Assembly: GCA_029050995.1 (NCBI GenBank)
Contig: JAIDLO010000057.1
Span: 1-25,674 of the forward strand
Length of the DNA stretch: 25,674 nucleotides
Direction of reading: 5' to 3'
Source: Eubacterium sp.
GTDB taxonomy: Bacteria; Bacillota; Clostridia; Oscillospirales; Acutalibacteraceae
Shown: piece by piece, positions 1 through 7,634 of the stretch
How positions within the stretch are numbered: position 1 is the first letter of the stretch
Layout of the letters: each line of letters opens with the position of its first letter
Made by a program: the position numbers and the translations under genes
Notes under the pieces: generated by a model
The model's database searches: none
What the model was told of the DNA's origin: nothing
Seen by the model: only the letters and a program-made list of their open reading frames with translations

Positions 1-53
1 TTACCTCTTTGATCCGGCAATTCATGATCAATAAATTTTATAAACTGTTCCAT
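1..53 (-). CDS. 5' end of an unidentified protein (partial)
   Basis: Only the first 17 codons are present; the gene runs off the left edge. The ATG at 53-51 is preceded by a strong ribosome-binding site, AGGAGG at 63-58, four bases upstream. The visible residues begin MEQFIKFIDHELPDQRG, which is too short to assign to a family. It has its own likely promoter (87-115) and lies beyond the terminator of the upstream tagH-like gene, so it is a separate transcription unit. Confidence 0.55.
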   Translation of the reverse strand, partial: MEQFIKFIDHELPDQRG

Positions 54-86
54 TTTGCCTCCTGAATCATAAATTTTTACATATAC

Positions 87-115
87 ATTTTAACATATTA
101 ATGAAACAAATACAA
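87..115 (-). promoter_or_regulatory. Probable sigma-A promoter for the left-edge gene
   Basis: On the minus strand the -35 is TTGTAT (115-110) and the -10 is TAAAAT (92-87), with a 17-bp spacer. It lies between the terminator at 136-172 and the start codon at 53. Confidence 0.5.
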
Positions 116-135
116 TATTCATAAAAACAAATTAC

Positions 136-172
136 AAAAAAATAACCGCCGAAGCATAAAGCTTTAGCGGTT
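136..172 (-). terminator. Rho-independent terminator after the tagH-like gene
   Basis: Arms AACCGC (144-149) and GCGGTT (167-172) extend inward through GAAGC/GCTTT with one wobble pair. On the minus strand the hairpin is followed by a run of seven T (plus-strand A at 136-142). It begins nine bases past the stop codon at 181. Confidence 0.85.
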
Positions 173-180
173 AAATACAT

Positions 181-1641
181 TTATCTTGAAAAGTTTTTAA
201 TAATTTCGTCAAGCTCATCTCTGCCCATTCCGGAGGAACGCTTAACAGGCGGACGATCATTTGGCTGAATAATTCTGTTTTGCATATTTGCAAATTGTAT
301 GGATGCCCTGCTCTGCGGTTTCGGCGCTTCCTCTTCAGCTGTATCGTTTTCAACTATATTATTCGTTGAAGCAGTCTGAGAGCTGCTGAAAACATCAACA
401 AAGGTGTTTGAAGGCTTTGCAGTGCTTTCTTTTCTGAAATAGTCCATAGGAACATATATCTGACTTTGATTTTTATCGTTTGCACTTTTCTTTTCTGCAG
501 AGGCTTTAACAGTTTCAGCAACAATCTGTTCAGCTGTCTGCACCTCAGCACTTACCTTCGGCTTCTCAACAGGTTTTTCCGTAACCTTTTCAGCAACCAC
601 TTCGGCAGGTTTTTCTACAGGCTTTTCTACAACAATCTCAACAGGCTTCTGAATCGGCTTTTCTGCTGCCTTTTCAACAGGCTTCGCCGCAGCTTTTTCC
701 TTGATTTCGCCTTTTTCTCTCTGTAAAGGATATTGCTTTACAGGTGGTTTTGGTACTGTTGCTTCTGCAACAATAGGCATTGCCACTTCATCTGCATCAT
801 AAGAAGCACCAGATTTTGCTTCATTTGCAAGCTGCTTTTTACGCTGTGCAATTTTAAACTTGGAAATTTCTCTGTTCAAAAGCTTTTTGTTATTTCTGTC
901 AAGCTTCGTAAGGCTTTCATAAAGTGCACTAACATCATTAACATCGCCCTTAGCGATGATTTTTCCGTGATTCAAAAGAATTGCCTTATCACAAATTCGC
1001 TTTACCTGCGAGATATTATGAGAAACGAAAAGAACGGTTACACCGCTGTCAAACATACCCTGAACCTTTTTCAAGCTCTTTTCTCTGAACTTAGCATCAC
1101 CAACAGAGAGTACCTCATCAAGAATAAGCACATCCGGCTGAACAGCTGTTGCAATAGAGAAGCCAAGACGGGCTTTCATACCCGAAGAATAGTTTTTAAG
1201 CGGAACATTGATGAAATGTCCAAGCTCGGAGAAGCTGACGATTTCTTTGTATTTAGAATCAATATATTCTCTTGAATATCCGAGAATTGCACCGTAAAGA
1301 TAAATATTTTCCTTACCTGAATAGTTTGGATCAAAGCCTGCGCCAAGCTCAAGCAAAGGCGCAATAACACCGCTTCTTTCAACTGTTCCGGTTGTTGGCT
1401 TGTAAACACCTACGATTGTTTTAAGAAGTGTACTTTTACCGGCTCCGTTAAAACCAAGAATTGCAAGACGCTCGCCTTTTTTTACTTCAAAGCTTATATC
1501 CTTTAACGCATTAAACTTTTTATACTCAAGTCTGCGCGTTAAAAGCTTTATGGCATATTCTTTAAGATTATCAACTTTTTCTTTATTAAGGTTGAATGAC
1601 ATTGTGACATTCTTAACCGAAATAGCAACATCTTTATCCAT
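181..1641 (-). CDS. tagH: TagH/Wzt-type polysaccharide or teichoic-acid export ABC ATPase with repetitive tail
   Basis: The 486-residue protein starts with a complete ABC ATPase domain (about 1-245): Walker A GFNGAGKST at 63-71, signature YSSGM at 151-155, Walker B VLILDE at 171-176 and a switch His at 208. The segment LDEVLSVGDAKF is characteristic of the TagH/Wzt/KpsT subfamily, which powers export of lipid-linked teichoic acid or polysaccharide with a separate membrane permease. A charged linker (about 250-300) leads into a Lys/Pro/Val/Glu/Ala repeat region (318-362) and a Ser/Thr/Asn-rich tail. I see no transmembrane segment in the extension, unlike the longer Bacillus TagH, so the tail is probably cytoplasmic and disordered. 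No TagG-like permease is visible. It follows ilvD by 42 bases without a terminator and may be cotranscribed. The ribosome-binding site (AGGA) is weak. The ATPase call is certain; the substrate is inferred. Confidence 0.85.
   Translation of the reverse strand: MDKDVAISVKNVTMSFNLNKEKVDNLKEYAIKLLTRRLEYKKFNALKDISFEVKKGERLAILGFNGAGKSTLLKTIVGVYKPTTGTVERSGVIAPLLELGAGFDPNYSGKENIYLYGAILGYSREYIDSKYKEIVSFSELGHFINVPLKNYSSGMKARLGFSIATAVQPDVLILDEVLSVGDAKFREKSLKKVQGMFDSGVTVLFVSHNISQVKRICDKAILLNHGKIIAKGDVNDVSALYESLTKLDRNNKKLLNREISKFKIAQRKKQLANEAKSGASYDADEVAMPIVAEATVPKPPVKQYPLQREKGEIKEKAAAKPVEKAAEKPIQKPVEIVVEKPVEKPAEVVAEKVTEKPVEKPKVSAEVQTAEQIVAETVKASAEKKSANDKNQSQIYVPMDYFRKESTAKPSNTFVDVFSSSQTASTNNIVENDTAEEEAPKPQSRASIQFANMQNRIIQPNDRPPVKRSSGMGRDELDEIIKNFSR
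556..690 (-). repeat. Coding repeat: K-P-V-E-K type units in the TagH tail
   Basis: Residues 318-362 of the ATPase consist of imperfect short units such as KPVEKAAEKP, KPVEIVVEKP and EKVTEKPVEKP. The DNA shows matching imperfect repeats of the form aggcttttcnac. The amino-acid pattern is conserved better than the bases, which points to a protein-level repeat rather than a mobile element. Confidence 0.75.
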
Positions 1642-1683
1642 AATTTATTCGTCCTATAAAAACATTAATTGACCAATGCAGAA

Positions 1684-3345
1684 TTAATCTTCAAAAACAG
1701 CACCCTGAGAACCGCTTGTTACATGCTGCGCATAGCGCTTAAGATAACCTGCTAATTCCTGAACAGGCGGCTGCCATTTCGCTTTTCTTTCTGCAAGAAC
1801 TTCATCAGAAACATTAACACGAAGAACTCTTGCAGGAATATCGATTTCAATTTCATCGCCGTCTTCAACAAGCGCAATTGTTCCGCCAACTGCTGCTTCA
1901 GGGCTAACATGACCGATTGATGCGCCTCTTGTTGCACCGCTGAAACGACCGTCTGTAAGAAGTGCAACAGAAGAGCCAAGACCCATACCGATAATAGCAG
2001 ATGTAGGAGAAAGCATTTCTCTCATACCAGGGCCGCCCTTTGGACCTTCATAACGGATAACAACGACATCGCCGGAAACAACCTTGCCGCCGTTGATAGC
2101 TGCAATAGCCTCTTCTTCACTATTATAGCACTTTGCAGGGCCTTTATGCTGCATCATTTCAGGCGCAACTGCACCTTTCTTTACAACAGCACCATCTTCT
2201 GCAAGATTACCCTTAAGAACAGCGATACCGCCGTCTGCTGAGAAAGGCTGTTCAATTGTATGGATAATATCACCGTCAGCATCAGGCGCATTTGCAATTC
2301 TGTCTGCAACTGTTCCGCTTACTGTAAGGCAATCTGTATTAATCATACCACCCTTTGCAAGCTCTTTAACAACTGCCTGCATACCGCCGACATCATTAAG
2401 ATCTGTAATGAAAACAGATGAAGCAGGATTCAGCTTACAAATCTGAGGTGTTTTTCTGCCGTATGCATCAAGCTGATCTAGGTCAATATCGTGGCCTGCA
2501 GCATGCGCAATAGCAGTTAAATGAAGAATTGTATTTGTTGAGCAGCCAATAGCCATATCGGTTCTCATTGCATTTTCAATTGCTTTTTCCGTTATAATAT
2601 CGCTTGGCTTGATATCTTCTTTAAGAAGATCCATAACACGCTCGCCTGCCATTTTTGCAAGACGAAGTCTTGCACTCATAACAGCAGGAATTGTGCCTGA
2701 ACCCGGAAGTGACATACCGATTGTTTCCGTTAAGCAGTTCATTGAATTTGCAGTATACATACCTGAGCAGGAGCCGCAGGTCGGGCAAGCTGTAAATGCG
2801 CAGGATTCAAGATTTGCATCACTCATTTTACCTACTGCATTTGCGCCAACATATTCAAACTGCTCGGAAAGACCGATACGGTTTTCTGTTTCCGTACTTT
2901 TACCCGGAAGCATAGGACCGCCGTTGATAAAAATACAAGGAAGATTGAGTCTGCAGGCAGCAAGAAGCATGCCCGGAACAATTTTATCACAGTTTGGAAT
3001 AAACACGATTGCATCAAGCGGATGTGCAGTAAGCATAACCTCGATTGAATCGGCAATAAGCTCACGGGAGCAAAGAGAATATTTCATTCCTCTATGGTTC
3101 ATAGCAATACCGTCGCAAACGCCGATTGTGTTGAATTCAAACGGAACACCGCCTGCGTTTCTTATGCCGGCTTTAACCTGCTCTGCAATTTTATCAAGAT
3201 GCATATGGCCCGGAATATAGTCGCTCTTTGAATTAACAACAGCAACAAAAGGTCTTTTCATTTCAAGCTCGTCAATGCCAAGGGCTCTTAAAAGTGATCT
3301 GTGCGGCGCACGGGACGGGCCTTCTTTAATTAAATCTGATCTCAT
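1684..3345 (-). CDS. ilvD: Dihydroxy-acid dehydratase
   Basis: IlvD dehydrates 2,3-dihydroxy-isovalerate and 2,3-dihydroxy-3-methylvalerate to the 2-keto acids, the third step common to valine and isoleucine synthesis, in the cytoplasm. The 553-residue length is normal. Diagnostic stretches are NCDKIVPGML (Cys119) and CPTCGSCSGMYTANSMNCL (Cys187, 190, 193), followed by MSLPGSGTIPA and GGPGMREML. The N-terminal region reads PGHMHL where the [2Fe-2S] plant-type enzymes have a third cluster Cys, so this looks like the oxygen-labile [4Fe-4S] type; that is an inference and fits an anaerobe. The start has AGGAG about eight bases upstream. No other ilv or leu gene is adjacent; the next gene downstream is the tagH-like ATPase, 42 bases away. 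Confidence 0.97.
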   Translation of the reverse strand: MRSDLIKEGPSRAPHRSLLRALGIDELEMKRPFVAVVNSKSDYIPGHMHLDKIAEQVKAGIRNAGGVPFEFNTIGVCDGIAMNHRGMKYSLCSRELIADSIEVMLTAHPLDAIVFIPNCDKIVPGMLLAACRLNLPCIFINGGPMLPGKSTETENRIGLSEQFEYVGANAVGKMSDANLESCAFTACPTCGSCSGMYTANSMNCLTETIGMSLPGSGTIPAVMSARLRLAKMAGERVMDLLKEDIKPSDIITEKAIENAMRTDMAIGCSTNTILHLTAIAHAAGHDIDLDQLDAYGRKTPQICKLNPASSVFITDLNDVGGMQAVVKELAKGGMINTDCLTVSGTVADRIANAPDADGDIIHTIEQPFSADGGIAVLKGNLAEDGAVVKKGAVAPEMMQHKGPAKCYNSEEEAIAAINGGKVVSGDVVVIRYEGPKGGPGMREMLSPTSAIIGMGLGSSVALLTDGRFSGATRGASIGHVSPEAAVGGTIALVEDGDEIEIDIPARVLRVNVSDEVLAERKAKWQPPVQELAGYLKRYAQHVTSGSQGAVFED

Positions 3346-3403
3346 AAATCTATCTCCTATATAAAAATAAATAATTTAAAATAAGTATACTTTTCTTCTT
3401 GTT

Positions 3404-3432
3404 ATCCTATCACAAGCGGCAGATAAAATCAA
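3404..3432 (-). promoter_or_regulatory. Possible promoter for ilvD
   Basis: On the minus strand TTGATT (3432-3427) and TAGGAT (3409-3404) are 17 bp apart; the -10 deviates at two positions. A better -10 (TATACT) lies nearer the gene but lacks a well-spaced -35. No T-box or other leader structure fits in the short upstream region. Confidence 0.35.
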
Positions 3433-3475
3433 GCAAAATAAGAACATTTCTATTTGTTACTTATTTACAAATATT

Positions 3476-3505
3476 AAAAAAGCAGGCTATACTGCCTGCT
3501 TTTTT
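3476..3505 (-). terminator. Rho-independent terminator after the CAP-protein gene
   Basis: A perfect hairpin: AAAAAAGCAGGC (3476-3487), loop TATACT, GCCTGCTTTTTT (3494-3505). It starts ten bases past the stop codon at 3515 and has a T-run on either strand, so it could act in both directions. Confidence 0.9.
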
Positions 3506-3514
3506 AATATTCAT

Positions 3515-4582
3515 TTATCCTACAAATAACTGAACCCAATATTTAGTGCCGTCTTTCTCATAACAGCCAACAGCCATTCCCGTAAAATTCTTATTAAGAA
3601 TATTTACTTTGTGACCTGCTGAACTCATCCATGCAGCCATTACCGAACTTGCATCGTTCTTGCCATATGCAATGTTTTCTGCTGCTGTTTTAAAGGAAAC
3701 AGTTATCGCAGAATCCCAATTTTTTCCGTTTGGACGTGTATGAGAAAAAGATGTAGCAATCTCTTTTGCTCTTGTATCTGCTGCCTTTTGAAGATCATTT
3801 CTGTAATTGAGCTTAGCTACGCCGTTGTTTGCACGCTCTTTATTTACAAGATTAAAAACATCTTTAATATTTTGGTTTGATGTAGTAGGTGCAGTAATTA
3901 CCGGCTTAGTAGTTGTTACCGGTTTTTTATTTGTTTTAACTGTTTTTGACGGAGACCAGTTTGAGTAATAATTCTTACCCTTAACTGTTTTGTAAGTTCT
4001 TGTTTGAACATAATATGTTGTTGATTCGGCAAGACCTGTTACGCTTATTGTACCTGTTTTTGATGTTTTGGTTTTAGCGCCGCTGAAATTCTTTTTTGTT
4101 GAATATCTTACCTGAAATCTTGTTGCACTTTTTGAAGCATATGTTGTTACAGTAAATGAAGCAGGACCTACTTTAAGAGATTTAATATGAGCAGGATCTG
4201 AAGCATTTTTATTCAGAGTTTTAATTGATTTACTTGCGGACCAAGCAGAATATGTATATTTTTTGCCGGATTTCTTATATGTTCTTACACGAACATAATA
4301 TTTTTTACTTGATGATAATTTTCGTAAAGTAAGTGATGTACTGGTTGTTTTGACAGAATTTGCTTTTTTGAAATTAGAAGCAGTGCTATACTGTATACTA
4401 TACCCTGTAATCTTGCTTTGTTTTTTCACATTTACTTTAAATCCACTTGGATATGCAATAATCGATGAAATTGATGTTTTTGGAAGACTTGCAGCCTTAG
4501 CAGACACAGGTATTGCTGAAAAAATACTAACCAGCATTACAAGCGAAAGAAAAACAGATAAAACCTTATTTGCTGTTTTCAT
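3515..4582 (-). CDS. Secreted FN3-like / SCP-CAP domain protein
   Basis: The 355-residue protein has a signal peptide (about 1-30: Lys near the N-terminus, hydrophobic core 8-26, Ala-rich cleavage region). Two fibronectin type III-like repeats follow (about 34-123 and 131-217; each ends with a W-S-x-S-K-[ST] strand and has Y-x-V-[RQ]-x-R-T-Y). After a Thr/Pro/Lys linker comes a C-terminal CAP/SCP domain (about 238-355) with VNKERANNGV, SHTRPNG (His281), AENIAYG (Glu302), AWMSSAGHKVNILN (His324) and YWVQLF. Such proteins are secreted in Firmicutes; the substrate is unknown. No LPXTG motif or other anchor is seen, so it is probably released or held by charge, since the FN3 part is very Lys-rich. 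It is a single-gene unit with a strong promoter (4621-4649) and AAGGAG upstream of the ATG. Confidence 0.9.
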   Translation of the reverse strand: MKTANKVLSVFLSLVMLVSIFSAIPVSAKAASLPKTSISSIIAYPSGFKVNVKKQSKITGYSIQYSTASNFKKANSVKTTSTSLTLRKLSSSKKYYVRVRTYKKSGKKYTYSAWSASKSIKTLNKNASDPAHIKSLKVGPASFTVTTYASKSATRFQVRYSTKKNFSGAKTKTSKTGTISVTGLAESTTYYVQTRTYKTVKGKNYYSNWSPSKTVKTNKKPVTTTKPVITAPTTSNQNIKDVFNLVNKERANNGVAKLNYRNDLQKAADTRAKEIATSFSHTRPNGKNWDSAITVSFKTAAENIAYGKNDASSVMAAWMSSAGHKVNILNKNFTGMAVGCYEKDGTKYWVQLFVG

Positions 4583-4620
4583 ACAGGCATTCTCCTTTTA
4601 AAATCATTCTATTAATTACA

Positions 4621-4649
4621 ATTATATCATCCTCGACGCATTTAGTCAA
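4621..4649 (-). promoter_or_regulatory. Strong sigma-A promoter of the CAP-protein gene
   Basis: On the minus strand -35 TTGACT (4649-4644) and -10 TATAAT (4626-4621) are separated by exactly 17 bp, about 39 bases upstream of the start codon. Confidence 0.85.
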
Positions 4650-4670
4650 TTTACAATAAAATGAAATAAT

Positions 4671-4702
4671 AAAAAAACAACCCTGCCTAAAAAAGACAGG
4701 GT
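4671..4702 (-). terminator. Rho-independent terminator after lysS
   Basis: Arms AACCCTG (4679-4685) and CAGGGTT (4696-4702) are followed on the minus strand by TTGTTTTTTT. It lies 15 bases past the lysS stop codon and closes the greA-lysS unit. Confidence 0.85.
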
Positions 4703-4717
4703 TTTTATATTTTATAA

Positions 4718-6550
4718 TTAGTTTAATGGTTTCATTGTTGGGAAGAGGAGAACATCGCGGATTGAATAGCTATCGGTAAGGAGCATAACGAGTCTATCTA
4801 TACCGATTCCGAGACCACCTGTTGGAGGCATACCATATTCAAGCGCGGTAACGAAATCGTGGTCTATCATATTTGCCTCATCATCGCCTGCTTCACGAAG
4901 TTTCATCTGTGCCTCAAATCTGCCCATCTGATCAATCGGATCATTCAGCTCTGAATACGCATTTCCGTATTCTCCGCCGAGAATGAAGAGCTCGAATCTT
5001 TCTGTTAATACAGGGCAATCCGGCTTTCTCTTTGTAAGCGGGCTGACCTCAACAGGATAATCCATAATAAAGGTTGGCTGAATGAGATTTTTCTCAACAA
5101 ATTCTTCAAAGAAGGAATTGAGAACATCGCCCCAGGTAGCCTTACCCGGTGCAATTTCAATGCCCTTTTCCTTTGCGATTTCAACTGCTTTTTCATCATC
5201 ACTCATAAATGCAGCGAAATCAACACCGCTGTACTGCTTAACAGCATCAACCATTGTTAAACGGGCAAACGGCGTTTCAAGGTCTATTTCCGTTCCGTTA
5301 AACACGATATGAAGACTGTCGCAAACCTCATTTGCAGCATTTCTGATTAAGTTTTCAGCAATATCCATCATGCCATGATAATCGGTAAATGCCTGATAAA
5401 GCTCAATACAGGTAAATTCCGGGTTATGCCTTACATCCATACCCTCGTTTCGGAAGTTTCTGCCGATTTCATAAACTCTTTCCATACCGCCGACAATAAG
5501 TCTTTTTAGATAAAGCTCTGTTGCGATACGAAGATACATATCCATATCAAGTGTATTATGATGTGTAATGAAAGGTCTTGCAGCAGCACCGCCTGCAATT
5601 GTATTTAAAATCGGTGTTTCAACCTCAATAAAGCCGAGATTATCAAGATACTTTCTGATAGAAGAAATGATTTTTGAACGCTTGATAAAGGTATCCTTAA
5701 CATCCGGATTCATAATCATATCAAGATAACGCTTTCTGTATCTTGTATCTGTATCCTGCAAGCCGTGGAACTTTTCGGGAAGCGGAAGAAGAGATTTTGA
5801 AAGCAATCTGATTTCCTTTGCATGAACAGAGATTTCGCCTGTTTTTGTTTTGAAAACAAAGCCGTTAACCTCAACAATATCGCCGATATCCCATTTCTTG
5901 AATTCCTTATATGCATCCTCGCCGATATCATTCATACGAACATAAACCTGAATTCTGCCGTTTCTGTCCTGAACATCAATGAAGTTCGCCTTACCCATAT
6001 CACGCCATGTCATAATACGACCGCAAACGAAAACATCCTTTTCTTCAAGCTCTTCAAAGTTTTCTTTGATTTCGTTGCTTTCGTGTGTCTGGGTAGCAAT
6101 TGTGATTTCAAACGGGTCTTTACCCTGCTGCTGAAGCGCAGTTAATTTATCAATTCTGATCTGCTTCTGTTCATTTTCGGAAAGAACAACCTCTGCAACT
6201 GCCATAGGCGCAGCATTTGCGTTATTGCCGATTAATTCAATATTCTTTAATGCTTCCTCTTCTGTTTTCGCAGAGCCTGAGCAGGCAATAGCACCTGTCT
6301 GGAGGAAAAGCGTATATTTTACCTCTTCGCCATTTGCTTCAACAAGGAATTTAGGATTTGTTTTTTCCTCATCCCCTGCGATTGTATTCTGAACTTTCAT
6401 TCGGCTGTTTTTCTTAACAGCCTTAACTCCGCGCTTACATTCATCTTCCTTTTCAAAAACAGGAGATGAAGCAACCACAGCATCATCAATTTTTAAATCA
6501 AATGTGAAAGTACTGTCAACATTCTTGCTGATTTCAAACTTTCCTGCCAT
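4718..6550 (-). CDS. lysS: Lysyl-tRNA synthetase (class II) with N-terminal DUF1508/YegP-like domain
   Basis: It charges tRNA-Lys with lysine. At 610 residues it is about 110 longer than usual bacterial LysS. Residues about 123-610 are a normal class II enzyme: OB-fold anticodon-binding domain (about 172-250), motif 1 around GFIEVETPIL (306-315), motif 2 EIGRNFRNEGMDVRHNPEFT (361-380), motif 3 GGLGIGIDRLVMLL (578-591). Residues 1-112 resemble two tandem DUF1508 (YegP) repeats: 3-50 (GKFEISK...FTFDLK...GVKAVKKN) and about 67-112 (KFLVEANG...YTLFLQTG...NIELIGNN). The full start is supported by AGAGGT eight bases upstream, whereas Met116, just before the catalytic part, has no ribosome-binding site. 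greA lies 12 bases upstream, a common pairing. The LysS call is certain; the extension assignment rests on pattern recognition. Its function is unknown. Confidence 0.97.
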   Translation of the reverse strand: MAGKFEISKNVDSTFTFDLKIDDAVVASSPVFEKEDECKRGVKAVKKNSRMKVQNTIAGDEEKTNPKFLVEANGEEVKYTLFLQTGAIACSGSAKTEEEALKNIELIGNNANAAPMAVAEVVLSENEQKQIRIDKLTALQQQGKDPFEITIATQTHESNEIKENFEELEEKDVFVCGRIMTWRDMGKANFIDVQDRNGRIQVYVRMNDIGEDAYKEFKKWDIGDIVEVNGFVFKTKTGEISVHAKEIRLLSKSLLPLPEKFHGLQDTDTRYRKRYLDMIMNPDVKDTFIKRSKIISSIRKYLDNLGFIEVETPILNTIAGGAAARPFITHHNTLDMDMYLRIATELYLKRLIVGGMERVYEIGRNFRNEGMDVRHNPEFTCIELYQAFTDYHGMMDIAENLIRNAANEVCDSLHIVFNGTEIDLETPFARLTMVDAVKQYSGVDFAAFMSDDEKAVEIAKEKGIEIAPGKATWGDVLNSFFEEFVEKNLIQPTFIMDYPVEVSPLTKRKPDCPVLTERFELFILGGEYGNAYSELNDPIDQMGRFEAQMKLREAGDDEANMIDHDFVTALEYGMPPTGGLGIGIDRLVMLLTDSYSIRDVLLFPTMKPLN

Positions 6551-6562
6551 AAGTCTACCTCT

Positions 6563-7030
6563 TTATTCTAATCCTAAAATTTCATATTCCAAATTGCCGA
6601 TTGGAGCTTCAACAACAACTACATCCCCAACCTTTGCGCCGATAAGTGCTTTACCAACAGGGCTTTCATCGGAAATCTTACCCTGCGCAGGATTGCTCTG
6701 AGCAAAGCCAACGATTTCAAATGTTGCTTCAAAATTATCCTTTACTCTTTTAACGATAACCTTTGAGCCCATTGAAACAGAATCGCTTTCTGCTGTATCA
6801 ATGATTTCGGAATGATCAAGCTGATATTCAAGCTCTGTAATACGAGCTTCGATTTTAGCCTGCTCTGATTTTGCTTCATCATATTCACTGTTTTCGGAAA
6901 GGTCACCATAAGAACGGGCAACCTTAAGCTTTTCTGCTATATCAATACGGCCCTCTGTTTTAAGTGCCTCAAGTTCTTTTTCAAGTTCAGCTTTGCCGGC
7001 TGCTGTCATTTTAAATACTTTTGCTGCCAT
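6563..7030 (-). CDS. greA: Transcription elongation factor GreA
   Basis: GreA rescues backtracked RNA polymerase by stimulating cleavage of the transcript 3' end. The 155-residue protein has the N-terminal coiled coil with the conserved tip GDLSENSEYDEAK (42-54), where acidic residues Asp43 and Glu46 act at the polymerase active site, and the C-terminal FKBP-like domain with SDESPVGKALIGAKVGDVV (120-138). The start has AAAGGAG ten bases upstream. It is the first gene of greA-lysS, behind a near-consensus promoter. Confidence 0.97.
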   Translation of the reverse strand: MAAKVFKMTAAGKAELEKELEALKTEGRIDIAEKLKVARSYGDLSENSEYDEAKSEQAKIEARITELEYQLDHSEIIDTAESDSVSMGSKVIVKRVKDNFEATFEIVGFAQSNPAQGKISDESPVGKALIGAKVGDVVVVEAPIGNLEYEILGLE

Positions 7031-7065
7031 AACGAATTGCTCCTTTATACATAATTAATCACTTT

Positions 7066-7094
7066 ATTATATATTATAAGATATTCTAAGTCAA
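7066..7094 (-). promoter_or_regulatory. Strong sigma-A promoter of greA-lysS
   Basis: On the minus strand -35 TTGACT (7094-7089) and -10 TATAAT (7071-7066) are 17 bp apart. A second TATAAT lies 7 bp upstream (7078-7073), with a 10-bp spacing to the same -35, so it is unlikely to be the functional one. Confidence 0.85.
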
Positions 7095-7100
7095 GTATAA

Positions 7101-7142
7101 AACGAAAACAGCACTGTAAATGCAAAAGCCTTTACAGTGCTG
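7101..7142 (-). terminator. Rho-independent terminator after lysC
   Basis: Perfect 12-bp arms CAGCACTGTAAA (7109-7120) and TTTACAGTGCTG (7131-7142) enclose a 10-base loop. On the minus strand the tail is TTTTCGTTTT. It separates the ACT-hom-lysC operon from greA-lysS. Confidence 0.88.
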
Positions 7143-7160
7143 AATAATCATTTTAATCAA

Positions 7161-7634
7161 TTAGTTATTCGGAATGAATGCATTATGAACAGCACTTACT
7201 GCACGGTCTGCTTCATCAGCATCAATAATAACAGAAATTTTGATTTCTGATGTTGAAATCATTTTGATATTGATGTTCTGTGCATAAAGAGCCTCAAACA
7301 TCTTGGAAGCTGTACCCGGATGAGATTCCATACCGGCACCAACGATTGAAACCTTAGCAACATCTGTTACACAGGAAATCTTTGTTCCCTCTGCTATACT
7401 TAAATCTTTAAGTAATTCAACAGCAACAGGGCCGTTATCCTTGGAAACAGAGAAGGTTAAATCCTTTGTACCATCTCTGCCGACAGACTGAAGAATAACA
7501 TCAACATTGATATTTTTCTGAGCAAGCTTTGAGAAAATTTTGAAAGCGATACCCGGGTTATCGTCTAAACCGACAACTGAAACAACCGCAACATCTTTAT
7601 CCTTTGTAACTCCTCTGATAAGCATTTTTTCCAT
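7161..7634 (-). CDS. lysC: Aspartate kinase beta subunit from an internal in-frame start
   Basis: Within lysC the ATG of codon 246 (7634-7632) has a textbook ribosome-binding site, AAAGGAG, nine bases upstream (7650-7644). Initiation there would yield a 157-residue protein consisting only of the two ACT domains. Bacillus aspartokinase II is known to be made this way, as in-phase overlapping alpha and beta subunits, and the predicted size is close to that beta subunit. The site falls exactly between kinase and ACT parts. Expression here is inferred from the ribosome-binding site and this precedent. Confidence 0.72.
   Translation of the reverse strand: MEKMLIRGVTKDKDVAVVSVVGLDDNPGIAFKIFSKLAQKNINVDVILQSVGRDGTKDLTFSVSKDNGPVAVELLKDLSIAEGTKISCVTDVAKVSIVGAGMESHPGTASKMFEALYAQNINIKMISTSEIKISVIIDADEADRAVSAVHNAFIPNN

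Noticed and set aside
556..690. The repeats in the tagH-like gene as a CRISPR-like or mobile repeat
   Set aside because: Units are irregular, in frame and better conserved as amino acids; no spacers or direct-repeat ends.
733..1275. A 180-codon plus-strand frame opposite the tagH-like gene
   Set aside because: Cys/Phe/Leu/Arg-rich composition typical of antisense translation and no initiation signal; the opposite strand encodes an intact ABC ATPase.
2609..3220. A 203-codon open frame on the plus strand inside ilvD
   Set aside because: It is antisense to a certain gene, has no ribosome-binding site or recognisable domain, and reflects the codon bias of the opposite strand.
6201..6205. Start of LysS at Met116, which would give a normal-length enzyme
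   Set aside because: No ribosome-binding site precedes it, while the full-length start has AGAGGT; the upstream codons also form a recognisable DUF1508-like pattern.
7073..7078. A second TATAAT as a separate greA promoter
   Set aside because: Spacing to TTGACT is only 10 bp and no other -35 fits; the 17-bp partner at 7066-7071 explains the promoter.
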